Positions 17,301 through 24,315 of a stretch of 46,613 bases of DNA are shown piece after piece (positions within the stretch are counted from its first letter, which is position 1; the number at the start of each line of letters is the position of its first letter). Source of the DNA: Amycolatopsis pithecellobii. GTDB lineage: Bacteria > Actinomycetota > Actinomycetes > Mycobacteriales > Pseudonocardiaceae. Under the pieces are notes generated by a model, which saw only the letters and a list, made by a program, of their open reading frames with translations, searched no databases and had not been told where the DNA came from. Made by a program: the position numbers and the translations under genes. Where the stretch lies: NCBI RefSeq assembly GCF_009707865.1, contig NZ_WMBA01000061.1:1-46613 (forward strand), given 5' to 3'.

Positions 17301-17774
17301 CTCGTACTCGCCCGGCCCCGCAGGGGGCAGGGGCTGGCGGGCGAACGCCGGCGGCGCCGTCAGCAACGTCTCATAGACCTCGAACCGGCCAGCGGCCCGG
17401 CTGGGCTCACGCGGCACGGGCACGTCGTCCAGGCCATCCAGCACGTAGCCGCGCAGCTCCTCGGGAACCTGCAGGTAGGTCTCCACCGCCAGGCGCCATT
17501 CCCGGCGGCGCCGCATGTCCCACAGATAGTGCCGAGCCCGCATCACCCGCAGCGGCGCATCGACTGCGCCCGACCCGAAGGTCTCGCTGTAGGGGTAACC
17601 GCCGAACAGTGTCCAGGCGTCCCGCGCGGGGTGCTCGGGCATCACCGACCGGAGCAGGTACAGCCCGAGTTCTACGTCGAGCATCTGTCCTGGCGAGAAC
17701 TCACGAAGTGTCGTGGGCCAGACCGGGTTGAGCTGTCCCAACAACCGGCTGTGCCATCGACTGCGGTCACGCAT
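14343..17774 (-). CDS. DinG/XPD-like Fe-S helicase of the pPIWI-RE system
   Basis: This 1143-residue superfamily 2 helicase is the standard partner of pPIWI-RE. Residues 1-230 are the family-specific N-terminal region. Walker A is GMVGAGKST (about residue 261), the Walker B/DEAD box is VIVDEADRV (about 468) and motif VI is QVIGRLVRGG (about 1068). Between Walker A and DEAD there are four cysteines in SSACPLDAL, APCNALYE and HGCPLWTACPRHH (about 353-418), which match the 4Fe-4S cluster site of XPD/DinG helicases. It would unwind a target duplex, or a guide-target hybrid, for the nucleases. Its ATG overlaps the stop of the REase gene by eight bases (ATGCGTGA), so they are translationally coupled. 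Confidence 0.9.
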   Translation of the reverse strand: MRDRSRWHSRLLGQLNPVWPTTLREFSPGQMLDVELGLYLLRSVMPEHPARDAWTLFGGYPYSETFGSGAVDAPLRVMRARHYLWDMRRRREWRLAVETYLQVPEELRGYVLDGLDDVPVPREPSRAAGRFEVYETLLTAPPAFARQPLPPAGPGEYEFYVRDRRHSVTFPAQLLADIPAPVGHDLAAQPLGAGAPVEVTWAQLEDAAAKMDAIEHNLTGKPNEWLRRLGRVKLLVRDDTQGEFIESERLRVDQLMNLVGMVGAGKSTLRDILAFWAATETGRRITIVVGDVAETLAIVDQFNRLGVEAAPVVGHSTRERHLERLHRRMASAGADTMLGHEHAGFAYLSSACPLDALRGVNASHPLRISEAPCNALYEVQYPGPDSDDLFRSTRNGTDGSRDRERRKRHGCPLWTACPRHHGARSLVDAQIWVANPASLVHSGVPPALHTERLRHLELACRLSDLVIVDEADRVQMQLDRAFAPATTLAGRSPNSWLDEVAGHKVAELARRGRLQLSAQDVDDWTSAVDTVSAATDRLYALLIGTPPLRTWITEDYFSAMTLHQWLIRSWFPDLTGHDDTPAPGAAAADRQKRQERMEYVEAVLDKFRDEPLEEDTPKDDNDRVTPAANALVHLTLQLLHAHRDSLIRRRLRDVLLDLVGGDPRIADDLETHAQRFELTLILAALHHRLDRMTILWPRVEAALNLEATSNVLSRRPPKDYEPVIPESPMGNVLGFQFQLGERTSDGDQSGELRFFRCSGVGRELLLGLPALPAVDDRPGPHVLLMSATSWAGTSTRYHVHAPVDAVLRPHDDEVTAILDTTLRTQFLYWPGSSPPRPLKLSGSSPDDREKVLEQMLNQLAIPDRSLGDAPSMLDAELADIEDPDRRRILLLVGSYAEAKHAARHLDRIPEWSGRVTQLVSDDADLDNSWMVLRRGELTKFPDTGSEILVAPLLAVERGHNIVLPGGKAAIGTVYFLARPHPRPDDIALAIHAINDWAVRQVRDPARTFHRNARAAGTPDRAALAFRRTARKEWNRLLTRQMAWSSLTPDEKTSFTWDQLVVMWQVIGRLVRGGVPARVVCVDAAFAPRQAGFQAVDTPETSLLASMRAVLEPYFRDDSAATPLDRSLVQALYEPLYQALADLD

Positions 17775-18873
17775 CGGCCGTCTCCTCCCGAAGCGTCGCG
17801 GCAGGCTCGCTCGGCCGGCTGCGCGCGAGTTCCCGATCTACCCGTGTGAGCAGCTCGGTGTCGGAAATCAACTCCAGCGTCCCTGCCAGATTGTCGCGCC
17901 GGTGGCGGGTGTAGACGCGGCCGTAGTCCTCGCGCTCGTCGAACCGGTACTGCGGCGCCACCAGGAACCCCTCGTCGTAGGGCGGGTCGCTGCGCAGCGG
18001 CAGCGCGCTGCGGCCCAGCAGCGCCGGATTGGCCCGGTCCTTCACATCCACCGCCCACACCCGGCCCCGCGGCAGCGTGATCCGCAGGTCGTAGGCGTCG
18101 AAGTTGGGCCACATCTCCGGGCGCAGTCCCCGGGCGACGAGCTCGGATTCGAGATCGGTCTCGGCGAGACCGGGACCAGTGATGAACATCCGCAGTGGCC
18201 GGTTGAGCTGGTACAAGCCGCTTCCCCGGCGCGCTTCGACCCTCCGGCCGACCCGGGGATGCTGATCGCGTCGGCACCGATCCAGCTCGCAGACGTAGCG
18301 GTCGTGCCCGATCGGCGCCAGCAAACAGCCGCACCGCGCGCACACCGCGTAGGAGCCGTCGCGCAGGTAAGACGCGGGCACCGGATCGTAGCAGCGCTTG
18401 ATCACATCGTGCAGCAGCTCCAGCTCCAGGTCGTCGGCCAACGCAACGCGCTCGGCCTCGGTCAGCACCGGCTGGCGGATCAGCAGCCTGCGGAACGCGG
18501 TATAGGACTCCGGGGCGTGCGCGGCCTGGCATGCCGCGATCGCTTCCCGCATCAGCTGGTTCTCCACCTGCTCGGCGGCGACGTCGCGCGCCACGATCCG
18601 CCACTCCCAGCACTGCTGAGTTGGTGTCCGCGTCGAGCCATCCACCAGGAACGCGGACGCGCCATCAAAGTCGTCTGGTAACGTCCACGGCCACTCACCG
18701 ATCGGGCGTTCCGCCGCCCACCTGACCATGTCCGGCACGCTGGCTGGCGGGGCATGGCCGTTGACCAAGCACAGCAGCACAAGCTGGTTGTAGGTGTTCT
18801 GCACCGTCGCGTCGTAGACCGGGTCACCCGGCCCCGGCTGCTGCGACAACCGCACGATGGCACTAGCCACCAT
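17767..18873 (-). CDS. pPIWI-RE-associated REase with N-terminal Y-like domain
   Basis: About 368 residues from the ATG at 18873, which is 31 bases after the upstream gene stop; an earlier in-frame start inside that gene is less likely. Residues 1-90 (YNQLVLLCLVNGHAP, then RPIGEWPWTLP) look like the pPIWI_RE_Y domain. A zinc ribbon follows (CARCGC and CELDRC, about residues 175-195). The C-terminal half has a PD-(D/E)XK core, FDAYDLRITLP then VWAVDVKD (about 260-280), so it should cleave DNA. The three-gene set REase, DinG-like helicase and pPIWI-RE is the conserved core described for this system. The gene overlaps the helicase start. Confidence 0.83.
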   Translation of the reverse strand: MVASAIVRLSQQPGPGDPVYDATVQNTYNQLVLLCLVNGHAPPASVPDMVRWAAERPIGEWPWTLPDDFDGASAFLVDGSTRTPTQQCWEWRIVARDVAAEQVENQLMREAIAACQAAHAPESYTAFRRLLIRQPVLTEAERVALADDLELELLHDVIKRCYDPVPASYLRDGSYAVCARCGCLLAPIGHDRYVCELDRCRRDQHPRVGRRVEARRGSGLYQLNRPLRMFITGPGLAETDLESELVARGLRPEMWPNFDAYDLRITLPRGRVWAVDVKDRANPALLGRSALPLRSDPPYDEGFLVAPQYRFDEREDYGRVYTRHRRDNLAGTLELISDTELLTRVDRELARSRPSEPAATLREETADA

Positions 18874-18904
18874 CCTGAGCAGGTTCTCGCCGTCGAAGAA
18901 GCCC

Positions 18905-20566
18905 TCAGCCCTCGGCTGTCGTGGTAGCTCCTGCTGTCCGTGAAGCGGCACCGGTCTCGTCGTCCTTCTGATCGGGGTCTGGCCCGGGGTAACTCGAGCA
19001 CCATTGAGATACAGGACACCACCGACAGTTTTGGCCGGGGCGTGGGTCGAACAAGTGGTCGGCACGCCAGGGACCAGCCCATTCACGCAGGACACGCTGC
19101 GCCGTTTTCACCCGTTCGGGGTCGGTCGGGTCGATCAGCACGATCTGCGCGCCCGACGGTCGCAGGATCTCCAGTTCGACCCGGCCGGCGCCGCCCGGGC
19201 CGAGCGCGTCCGCGGCCAGCACCGCGACGCCGAGAGCAAGCTGCGGGAACTCCTCCAACGGGTCGGAGTAGTACCACCGGGCCTTCTGGGTGGTCTTGAG
19301 CTCCCGCCACACCCACCGGCCCTCCTCCCGGTACACCAGATCGGGCTTCGCGACCACGACCGCGCGCGCCACCGTGTCGAGGAATGTCAACTGCGGCTCC
19401 ACCCGGACGGAGTCCACCTCGGGTGCCTCTCGAAACGGACACACCTCGACGTGATGCGCGAGCATGCGCGCACCAACATCGGCGAACTCGCCCGTGACCC
19501 GCCACTCCCCTGCCGACCAGTCCGTGCCGGCCATCGGCATCGCCTCGAAGCCACACCCGTCTCGCTGGTTGCCGTGTACGTTCTCCAGCCAGGCGTGCAC
19601 CGCCTGACCAAGCTCAGCTTCGGCGCTGTACTCGTACGCCCGCGGCAGGTGCACCGTGCGCATGTACGCCTGGGCAGGACAGTCCCGGTAATACCGAAGA
19701 CCGCTGATCGAAATGGTTCGCAGCGGTCCCTGACCGGATTCAACCCCCAGCAGCCCCGGAGTTCGCACCGGCCCGCGGCACACCGCTACTCGCTTGCACC
19801 CTGCACACCCGAACCCTGGCACCACCTCCTCACCTGTCGCGATCTCGACGACCCGGCCTCGCCCATGCGCAGCGAAGTACGCCTCGACCTCCTCGGCGGT
19901 GCCATCCAGCAGCGGCTTCACCGATCCGTCGACCAACCCGACCTCGATCACCCGGACCCGCTGCGCGCCTGCCCTCCCACACGGTTGGAACGGCTCCGAC
20001 CACGGCTCCGGCCAGGCGGCCGGCGCGCCGAACGCCGCGACGAACGCCGCGATCGCGATCTCCGTAGGACTACGCTCACGCGCTGATCCGAGACGAAGGA
20101 ACCGGAACTCGCGCAGCGCGCCATCCGTCGACTCGTACCGGCGCCCCCACGCATACAGCTCCCACACCACCGAGGGCTGCACCCGCTGGGCGACCCACAG
20201 GTTTCGCACCGGCCGCAACCGACCGGCCTCCCGCGAACACGTCGTAAGGTAGGTCCGCGTCGCGTGCTCCGCGAAACGCTGCACCCCTGGATGCGAGGGC
20301 CTACCCTCACGCTGGACAAGCGAGACCGCCTCGGCCGGCGCGTCCCCGTCGAACTCGATCCTGTCCAACACCGCCATCACCGGACGCAACACGAAATCGT
20401 CCAACTGCTCCTTCGGGAACCGGCCGACCGCACGCGACCTCGGCCGCGTCCCCCACCGCAACGACGACGCACAGGTTGACTCATCGTCACGAGCGGCTGT
20501 GGCGCCCACCCGAACAAGATCAACAGTCGGGAGTGCGTTGCCCTCGTTGCCCTGCTCCGCGACCAC
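18905..20566 (-). CDS. RecB/Cas4-like PD-(D/E)XK nuclease with Fe-S-type cysteines
   Basis: This 553-residue protein is the first gene of the operon (GTG at 20566). The C-terminal half is a RecB/Cas4-like nuclease: ISGLRYYRDCPAQAYMR with LGQAVHAWLE (about 290-335), the catalytic PDLVYREEGRWVWRELKT (about 425-442), and a closing cysteine cluster CRWCPVSQWC (about 515-525) that with an upstream Cys can bind Fe-S as in Cas4/AddB. A second CxxC group (GCAGCKRVAVC, about residue 265) lies before the nuclease. The N-terminal 250 residues are unrecognised. It probably resects or cuts DNA in concert with the helicase. It is not part of the minimal three-gene pPIWI-RE core, so it is an accessory or extended component. 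Confidence 0.83.
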   Translation of the reverse strand: MVAEQGNEGNALPTVDLVRVGATAARDDESTCASSLRWGTRPRSRAVGRFPKEQLDDFVLRPVMAVLDRIEFDGDAPAEAVSLVQREGRPSHPGVQRFAEHATRTYLTTCSREAGRLRPVRNLWVAQRVQPSVVWELYAWGRRYESTDGALREFRFLRLGSARERSPTEIAIAAFVAAFGAPAAWPEPWSEPFQPCGRAGAQRVRVIEVGLVDGSVKPLLDGTAEEVEAYFAAHGRGRVVEIATGEEVVPGFGCAGCKRVAVCRGPVRTPGLLGVESGQGPLRTISISGLRYYRDCPAQAYMRTVHLPRAYEYSAEAELGQAVHAWLENVHGNQRDGCGFEAMPMAGTDWSAGEWRVTGEFADVGARMLAHHVEVCPFREAPEVDSVRVEPQLTFLDTVARAVVVAKPDLVYREEGRWVWRELKTTQKARWYYSDPLEEFPQLALGVAVLAADALGPGGAGRVELEILRPSGAQIVLIDPTDPERVKTAQRVLREWAGPWRADHLFDPRPGQNCRWCPVSQWCSSYPGPDPDQKDDETGAASRTAGATTTAEG

Positions 20567-21217
20567 TCACAACCTCGGCGCCGTGCCTGGGCGGAGAGCA
20601 CCGCCAACGAACCTCATGGCGTCAAATCGTATCGACTTGATCACTAACCGTTGGAAACCACCGGCGTACACCACTCAATTGGCCCAGCCCTATCGATCGT
20701 CGCTCGCCTCGATAGTCGGCACCCCTCGCGCGACGGTTGCCACCGCATGGGGGGCTCCGCCACGGGGAAGTGGTGCGGGACTGTGGCCGTGATCCTGTGA
20801 GTGGCGGATGATCTTGATCATGCTGGAGCTGGTTGCTGCTGGTGGGAGAGTTCAAGGTTGACAAGCAAAGGGACAACGGAGGCTGCCGCGGTTGCCGTCG
20901 GCCGTGGTGCTGATCTTGTCGCCAGGCTTCGCCGTAGATGATCGACACAGAGAATTGCGGGCCGTCGTCGAGGATCTGCGCAGTGTCGAGCACGGGGACC
21001 AACCGGACTCGGTCGGTAACCCTCATAAACGTGCTCACCTTCAGCCCGCGCAGCTGAACTCGCAGAGCCCGCGCTATGCACTGCGTGGTAACACGACGTG
21101 ACTTCCGCCGGTCGGCCCAGAGGCGAACGTCTGCATCTCGACCGCGTCGTCGAAGTAGGCGGCACCACCGGCGTAGAAGGTGGCGACGTTCGCCTACGGG
21201 GGGCTGGGGGCAGCGTT
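20567..21217. other. Intergenic region between the defence operon and integrase
   Basis: This stretch separates the first gene of the defence operon from the 3' end of the integrase gene, both on the minus strand. It should hold the operon promoter close to 20570-20650 and, since attachment sites usually lie beside the integrase, possibly an att core. I looked for a tRNA 3' end on either strand and found none. An open minus frame around 20890-21090 (LVPVLDTAQILDDGPQFSVS) looks partly protein-like but has no recognisable family or good ribosome site, so I do not call it a gene. Confidence 0.4.
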
Positions 21218-22417
21218 CTATGCGGCCGCACGCCAGGTGGTCTCTTCGGGAAGCGTGGTGCTGTCGGCGACGGCTTTGTCCCAACGGGCTTGAAGTCCGT
21301 CGAGGAGGCGTTGTTCGACGGCGCGAGCGACGTGGGAGTAGGTTTCCTGCACTTTGTCGGGCAGGACGTGGCCGAGGCGCAGGGCTTGGGCGATCTCGGG
21401 GACACCGTCGTCGATCATCCAGGTTTTGTGGCTATGCCGCAGTCCGTGAAACTTCAGCCCGGGCTTGACCGCGCGGAGCCGAACTTGGGGGTTGGCGATG
21501 CGTGCGTTGCCGTCGGCGGCGGGACGGAAAGCCCGGCGAGCGAAATTGCTGCGCCGGTGCAACTGTTTCTGCGGGGTGACGAACACGTGCGGATGATCGT
21601 GCGTGGCCAGATGCGCGCGGAGCAACCGCACGAGGAACGCCGGTAGCGTGATCGTGCGGGCGGACTCTTCGGTCTTGGGCGGCCCCAGGAACGGGACGCC
21701 CTTGTTCGGCTCGTGAAGTGCGCCGATATCCGGATCGACGACGATGTATCCGGTGTCGTCGTCAACCAGGTGCAGGTTGTGCCGTTGCAGGCCAACGAGT
21801 TCGCCCCAGCGGGCACCGGTCCACGCGGCGGCGACGACCAGAACCGCTCCCCCAGACCCGTATTTGACCGCGACCTGATCGGCGATCAGGAGCACTTCTG
21901 GTGGTTCAGCCCAGATCTTGCGGGGCGTGCGTTGAGTGCGACGCCGTCGTCCCCGGCGGCGCGCCTGGATGGGGTTGGCGGCGATGAGTTTCTCGGCTGC
22001 GGCGTCGGCGAGCAGGAGGGAGAAGCATTTGATGATGCTGTCGACGGTGGTCTTGGCCAGTCCGCTGGCGCGGAGTTTCTTTTCCCAGGTGCGGACTTTG
22101 AGGTTGGTGATGTCGGCGAGCGCGGTGGTGCCCCACCGGGGCTGGATGTGCTTGTTGAGGAAGCTGCGGTAGTTTTCCTCGGTGCGCTGGTCGATATCCA
22201 GTGATTCGATCCAGTCCGGCGCCCACGCGGATACGGTGATTTGCCCGGCGGTGGGGTCGATCCAGGTGCCTTTGCGTTGCTCGACTTCCATCTCTGCGAT
22301 GTAGGCTTCGGCGGCGTCCTCGTCCGGGAAACCGGGGATCGCGCCTTTGGTGCCGTCCGCGCGGCGATAGCGGACTCTCCAGGTGTTGTCTCCGGCTGGT
22401 TCAGGCCACGGCATCAT
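21218..22417 (-). CDS. int: Tyrosine recombinase (site-specific integrase)
   Basis: This 399-residue integrase catalyses insertion and excision of the mobile element. An AP2-like arm-binding N-terminus (WRVRYRRADGTKGAIPGFPD) and a SAM-like core-binding domain (about residues 60-150) precede the catalytic domain. Catalytic residues are visible: Arg in GARWGELVGL, HGLRHSHKTWM with His-x-x-Arg, His in LRLGHV and the nucleophile Tyr in ETYSHVA. The ATG pair at 22417 follows AAGGAG at a good distance. Length and architecture match integrases of actinobacterial integrative conjugative elements. The excisionase gene is immediately upstream, an int-xis order typical of such elements, so the attachment site should be downstream (around 20.6-21.2 kb). 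Confidence 0.95.
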   Translation of the reverse strand: MMPWPEPAGDNTWRVRYRRADGTKGAIPGFPDEDAAEAYIAEMEVEQRKGTWIDPTAGQITVSAWAPDWIESLDIDQRTEENYRSFLNKHIQPRWGTTALADITNLKVRTWEKKLRASGLAKTTVDSIIKCFSLLLADAAAEKLIAANPIQARRRGRRRRTQRTPRKIWAEPPEVLLIADQVAVKYGSGGAVLVVAAAWTGARWGELVGLQRHNLHLVDDDTGYIVVDPDIGALHEPNKGVPFLGPPKTEESARTITLPAFLVRLLRAHLATHDHPHVFVTPQKQLHRRSNFARRAFRPAADGNARIANPQVRLRAVKPGLKFHGLRHSHKTWMIDDGVPEIAQALRLGHVLPDKVQETYSHVARAVEQRLLDGLQARWDKAVADSTTLPEETTWRAAA

Positions 22418-22537
22418 GCACTCCTTCGCTGTGGTGTGGGGTCGGGCCTATGTGGACGTCCATGAACGCTCCATTCGGGACAAAGGGCCAGTGGTTGTCG
22501 CCAAGAAACTCGCTATGGCGCCAAAGAACTTGTGTCG

Positions 22538-22876
22538 TCAATGAGGCCGACCACGTCGGCGCGTGCATGTGCGGCGGGTTCGGCGGAGCTGTGTGTCGGC
22601 AGGGCGGCTGCCGGAAGCGACGATGGCCTGCAGGTCGGCATCAGAGAACCGCAGGCGTTTGCCGATGAAGGTGCACGGGATCAACCTGAGTCCGGCCTTG
22701 CGGCGCAGCCAGGACTCGGTCGTGGCGAGCTTCTCTGCCGCCTCGGCGGGCGTGTACAGCAAGGGAGACCCTGTCGCCGCGCCGTTGTGGACAGGAGCGA
22801 CACCGTTGTGGACGGAAGGGGATTCCTGCGCCAGAAACCGGGTGGTGTCCGGCGGTGGGTTAGTCGGTGTGGTCAC
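22538..22876 (-). CDS. xis: Excisionase / MerR-type HTH protein
   Basis: The GTG at 22876 with GGGAGG five bases upstream starts a 112-residue protein. Residues about 38-85 hold a HTH_17 excisionase fold: LLYTPAEAAEKLATTESWLR, then FIGKRLRFSDADLQAIV. It would bind near the attachment site and steer the integrase to excision. The GTG overlaps the preceding frame stop by four bases (GTGA), showing operon coupling, and int follows about 120 bases later. The coding sequence includes two GTTGTGGAC motifs 21 bases apart (22784 and 22805) that resemble the half-site of the palindromes found at 41.5-43.6 kb. Confidence 0.82.
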   Translation of the reverse strand: MTTPTNPPPDTTRFLAQESPSVHNGVAPVHNGAATGSPLLYTPAEAAEKLATTESWLRRKAGLRLIPCTFIGKRLRFSDADLQAIVASGSRPADTQLRRTRRTCTRRRGRPH

Positions 22877-23106
22877 GCCACCTCCCGCAACGCGTCGGTT
22901 GTGTCGTGAAGGGGCCTGTGCCGCCTCCTGTCGACAAATCCGCTCACCAGCCCGCGCCTCCGCCGGGTACGGCGGCGTCGGGAGGCCGGCAACCAAGACG
23001 GCTCCGGCCAAGGCGGCGGGAGGTATCCCTCGCCACGCAACTCGTCGTCCACGGCCCACGGCAGCGCCGTGATGATCTCCGGATCAGCCCATCCGGGCGG
23101 TAGCAC
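22873..23106 (-). CDS. Small hypothetical protein upstream of xis
   Basis: A 77-residue frame (GTG at 23106, with GGAGGG some distance upstream) reads LPPGWADPEIITALPWAVDD, then a Pro/Trp-rich middle and a strongly basic tail. The stop overlaps the xis start by four bases, which is the main argument that it is translated. The family is not recognised. The basic tail suggests nucleic-acid contact but this is inference. A competing frame in the same place is all Arg/Ser and less protein-like. Confidence 0.4.
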   Translation of the reverse strand: MLPPGWADPEIITALPWAVDDELRGEGYLPPPWPEPSWLPASRRRRTRRRRGLVSGFVDRRRHRPLHDTTDALREVA

Positions 23107-23113
23107 GCCGTCA

Positions 23114-23413
23114 TCAAGCGGCCCTCCAATGTTCCAGCGGCGGGTAGTCCGCGGCCAGATCCGCGGTGAGCACGTCAACGGGCTCGACGTGCGTCCAGTC
23201 CACGCGGCGAAGGTCGCCGAGGTTGGGCACGTCGTGCCAGCGGGCGGCGATGACCTGGCGGACATATGGGTCTGGGTCGGCGCACCAGACGAGCCGGCCA
23301 CTGCCGAGGGCGGCCAGCGCAAGGTCCAAACCGCCATGGCCGGTGCATGGCGACCCGATAACGAACGGGTGGCACAGTGACGTTGACGTCGATCGCGTGC
23401 TGTCACTCGCCAC
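23114..23413 (-). CDS. Truncated C5 cytosine methyltransferase-like protein
   Basis: This 99-residue protein is the AdoMet-binding front of a DNA cytosine-5 methyltransferase. Motif I is SPCTGHGGLDLALAALG, and LVWCADPDPYVRQVIAARW and VPNLGDLRRVDW are the following conserved strands. The frame ends at DVLTADLAADYPPLEHWRAA, exactly where a full enzyme would have its catalytic Pro-Cys motif. It therefore lacks catalytic and target-recognition parts. The GTG at 23413 overlaps the stop of the preceding gene. Either it is a remnant, or a shortened AdoMet-binding protein kept for another job. No continuation of the missing half is seen in other frames downstream. Confidence 0.65.
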   Translation of the reverse strand: MASDSTRSTSTSLCHPFVIGSPCTGHGGLDLALAALGSGRLVWCADPDPYVRQVIAARWHDVPNLGDLRRVDWTHVEPVDVLTADLAADYPPLEHWRAA

Positions 23414-23995
23414 CCCGCGAGTAACCGGCCCTCCTCGGTGCGGTCGTGACGACGAATCCGAGGTTGACGGGATTGTCAGCACGCCGCGCGCGATCCGCAG
23501 TGTCCACGATCGTGATCGGCCGCCGACCACCGGAGGCGGATACCGGTCGGGATCGGTGGCGAGCCGGGCTGCGATCGCCGATGGCCCGTGGCCATCGAGA
23601 AACCACTCGAAGATCAACGGCACGATGGGCGCACGGCTGGTATCGGGGACCAGGCGGCGCAGTCGCCGGGTGAAGCCGCTGTCGTCGCAGACCCGATGGG
23701 TGCGGGTCCGATACCCGTAGGGCGGTAGGCCAGCCCACCATCCCTCGAGGGCGTGCATCTGGCGGCGGAGGTGCGAGCGGTGGGCCAGCTCCTGCTGGCA
23801 TCCGCGCATCGCTTCGGTGTCCGTGCGGTGGGGTTCCTGCTCGGCCACCGGCCAAGCCAGCTCGCGGACGAAGCGGTAGAGCCACACGCGCAACGGGCGC
23901 CGCTTGGTGTCGAGGATCTCGACGCGCGGTTGTGCCCAGCCGTCATCGTGTTCGACGACGATCGGCGCGTGGTCGGCTGCGCGGGATACGGGCAT
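23403..23995 (-). pseudogene. Serine-recombinase 'recombinase' domain protein, frameshifted
   Basis: From the ATG at 23995 the frame encodes about 170 residues containing the recombinase domain of large serine recombinases: AGLPPYGYRTRTH, then APIVPLIFEWFLDGHGPSAI and PDRYPPPVVGG. The family-like continuation (ADNPVNLGFVVTTAPRRAGY) is in another frame and stops at 23403, so one base is missing near 23480. The catalytic serine resolvase domain is absent; the N-terminus is a different sequence (HDDGWAQPRVEILDTKRRPL). It may be a DNA-binding derivative used as a regulator rather than a recombinase. It is preceded by a tiny gene ending three bases before its ATG. Confidence 0.6.
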
Positions 23996-23997
23996 AC

Positions 23998-24141
23998 TCA
24001 CCGGGTGCTGGTTCCTTCCCGTTGTCGGCGCGAGGGAATGGGTTGGCGAGTGAGGTGCCAGGCGCGGCAATGCGGGCAGCGATAGGCGCGGCGCTCCAGA
24101 CGTCGGCTGGGGTGCGGGCACGCCCAGATCAGGCCCAGCAC
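23998..24141 (-). CDS. Small zinc-ribbon-like protein
   Basis: A 47-residue frame starts at GTG 24141 behind a GGAGG and stops three bases before the next gene. It carries WACPHPSRR and YRCPHCRAWH, so Cys and His residues in a CxxC-type zinc-ribbon arrangement. No family can be named. Upstream, a further frame opens at GTG 24319 (MTAPAAGTVSDTAPG) with a four-base overlap to the methyltransferase stop and may encode another small basic protein, but its end is unclear. Confidence 0.4.
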   Translation of the reverse strand: MLGLIWACPHPSRRLERRAYRCPHCRAWHLTRQPIPSRRQREGTSTR

Positions 24142-24315
24142 CTCCTCGGCAACCTCCTAACTGGGGAAGGCGCGCTTGCCGACCTGGCCGCAAACGGCCG
24201 CCGATGTACCGGCAACGCCGCGCGACGGACAGTCGGTAACGCAACTCGCGCAGCGACGCGCCCCGGCGCCTCTGGCCGGGTGCCGTGTCCGACACGGTGC
24301 CCGCAGCGGGCGCGG

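Noticed and set aside
20567..21217. tRNA 3' end as an attachment site
   Set aside because: I looked for T-arm and acceptor-like sequence next to the integrase and found nothing convincing.
20622..21284. Minus-strand open frame of 220 codons before the defence operon
   Set aside because: A short piece looks protein-like, but there is no good start site, the rest is low complexity and it overlaps the integrase end.
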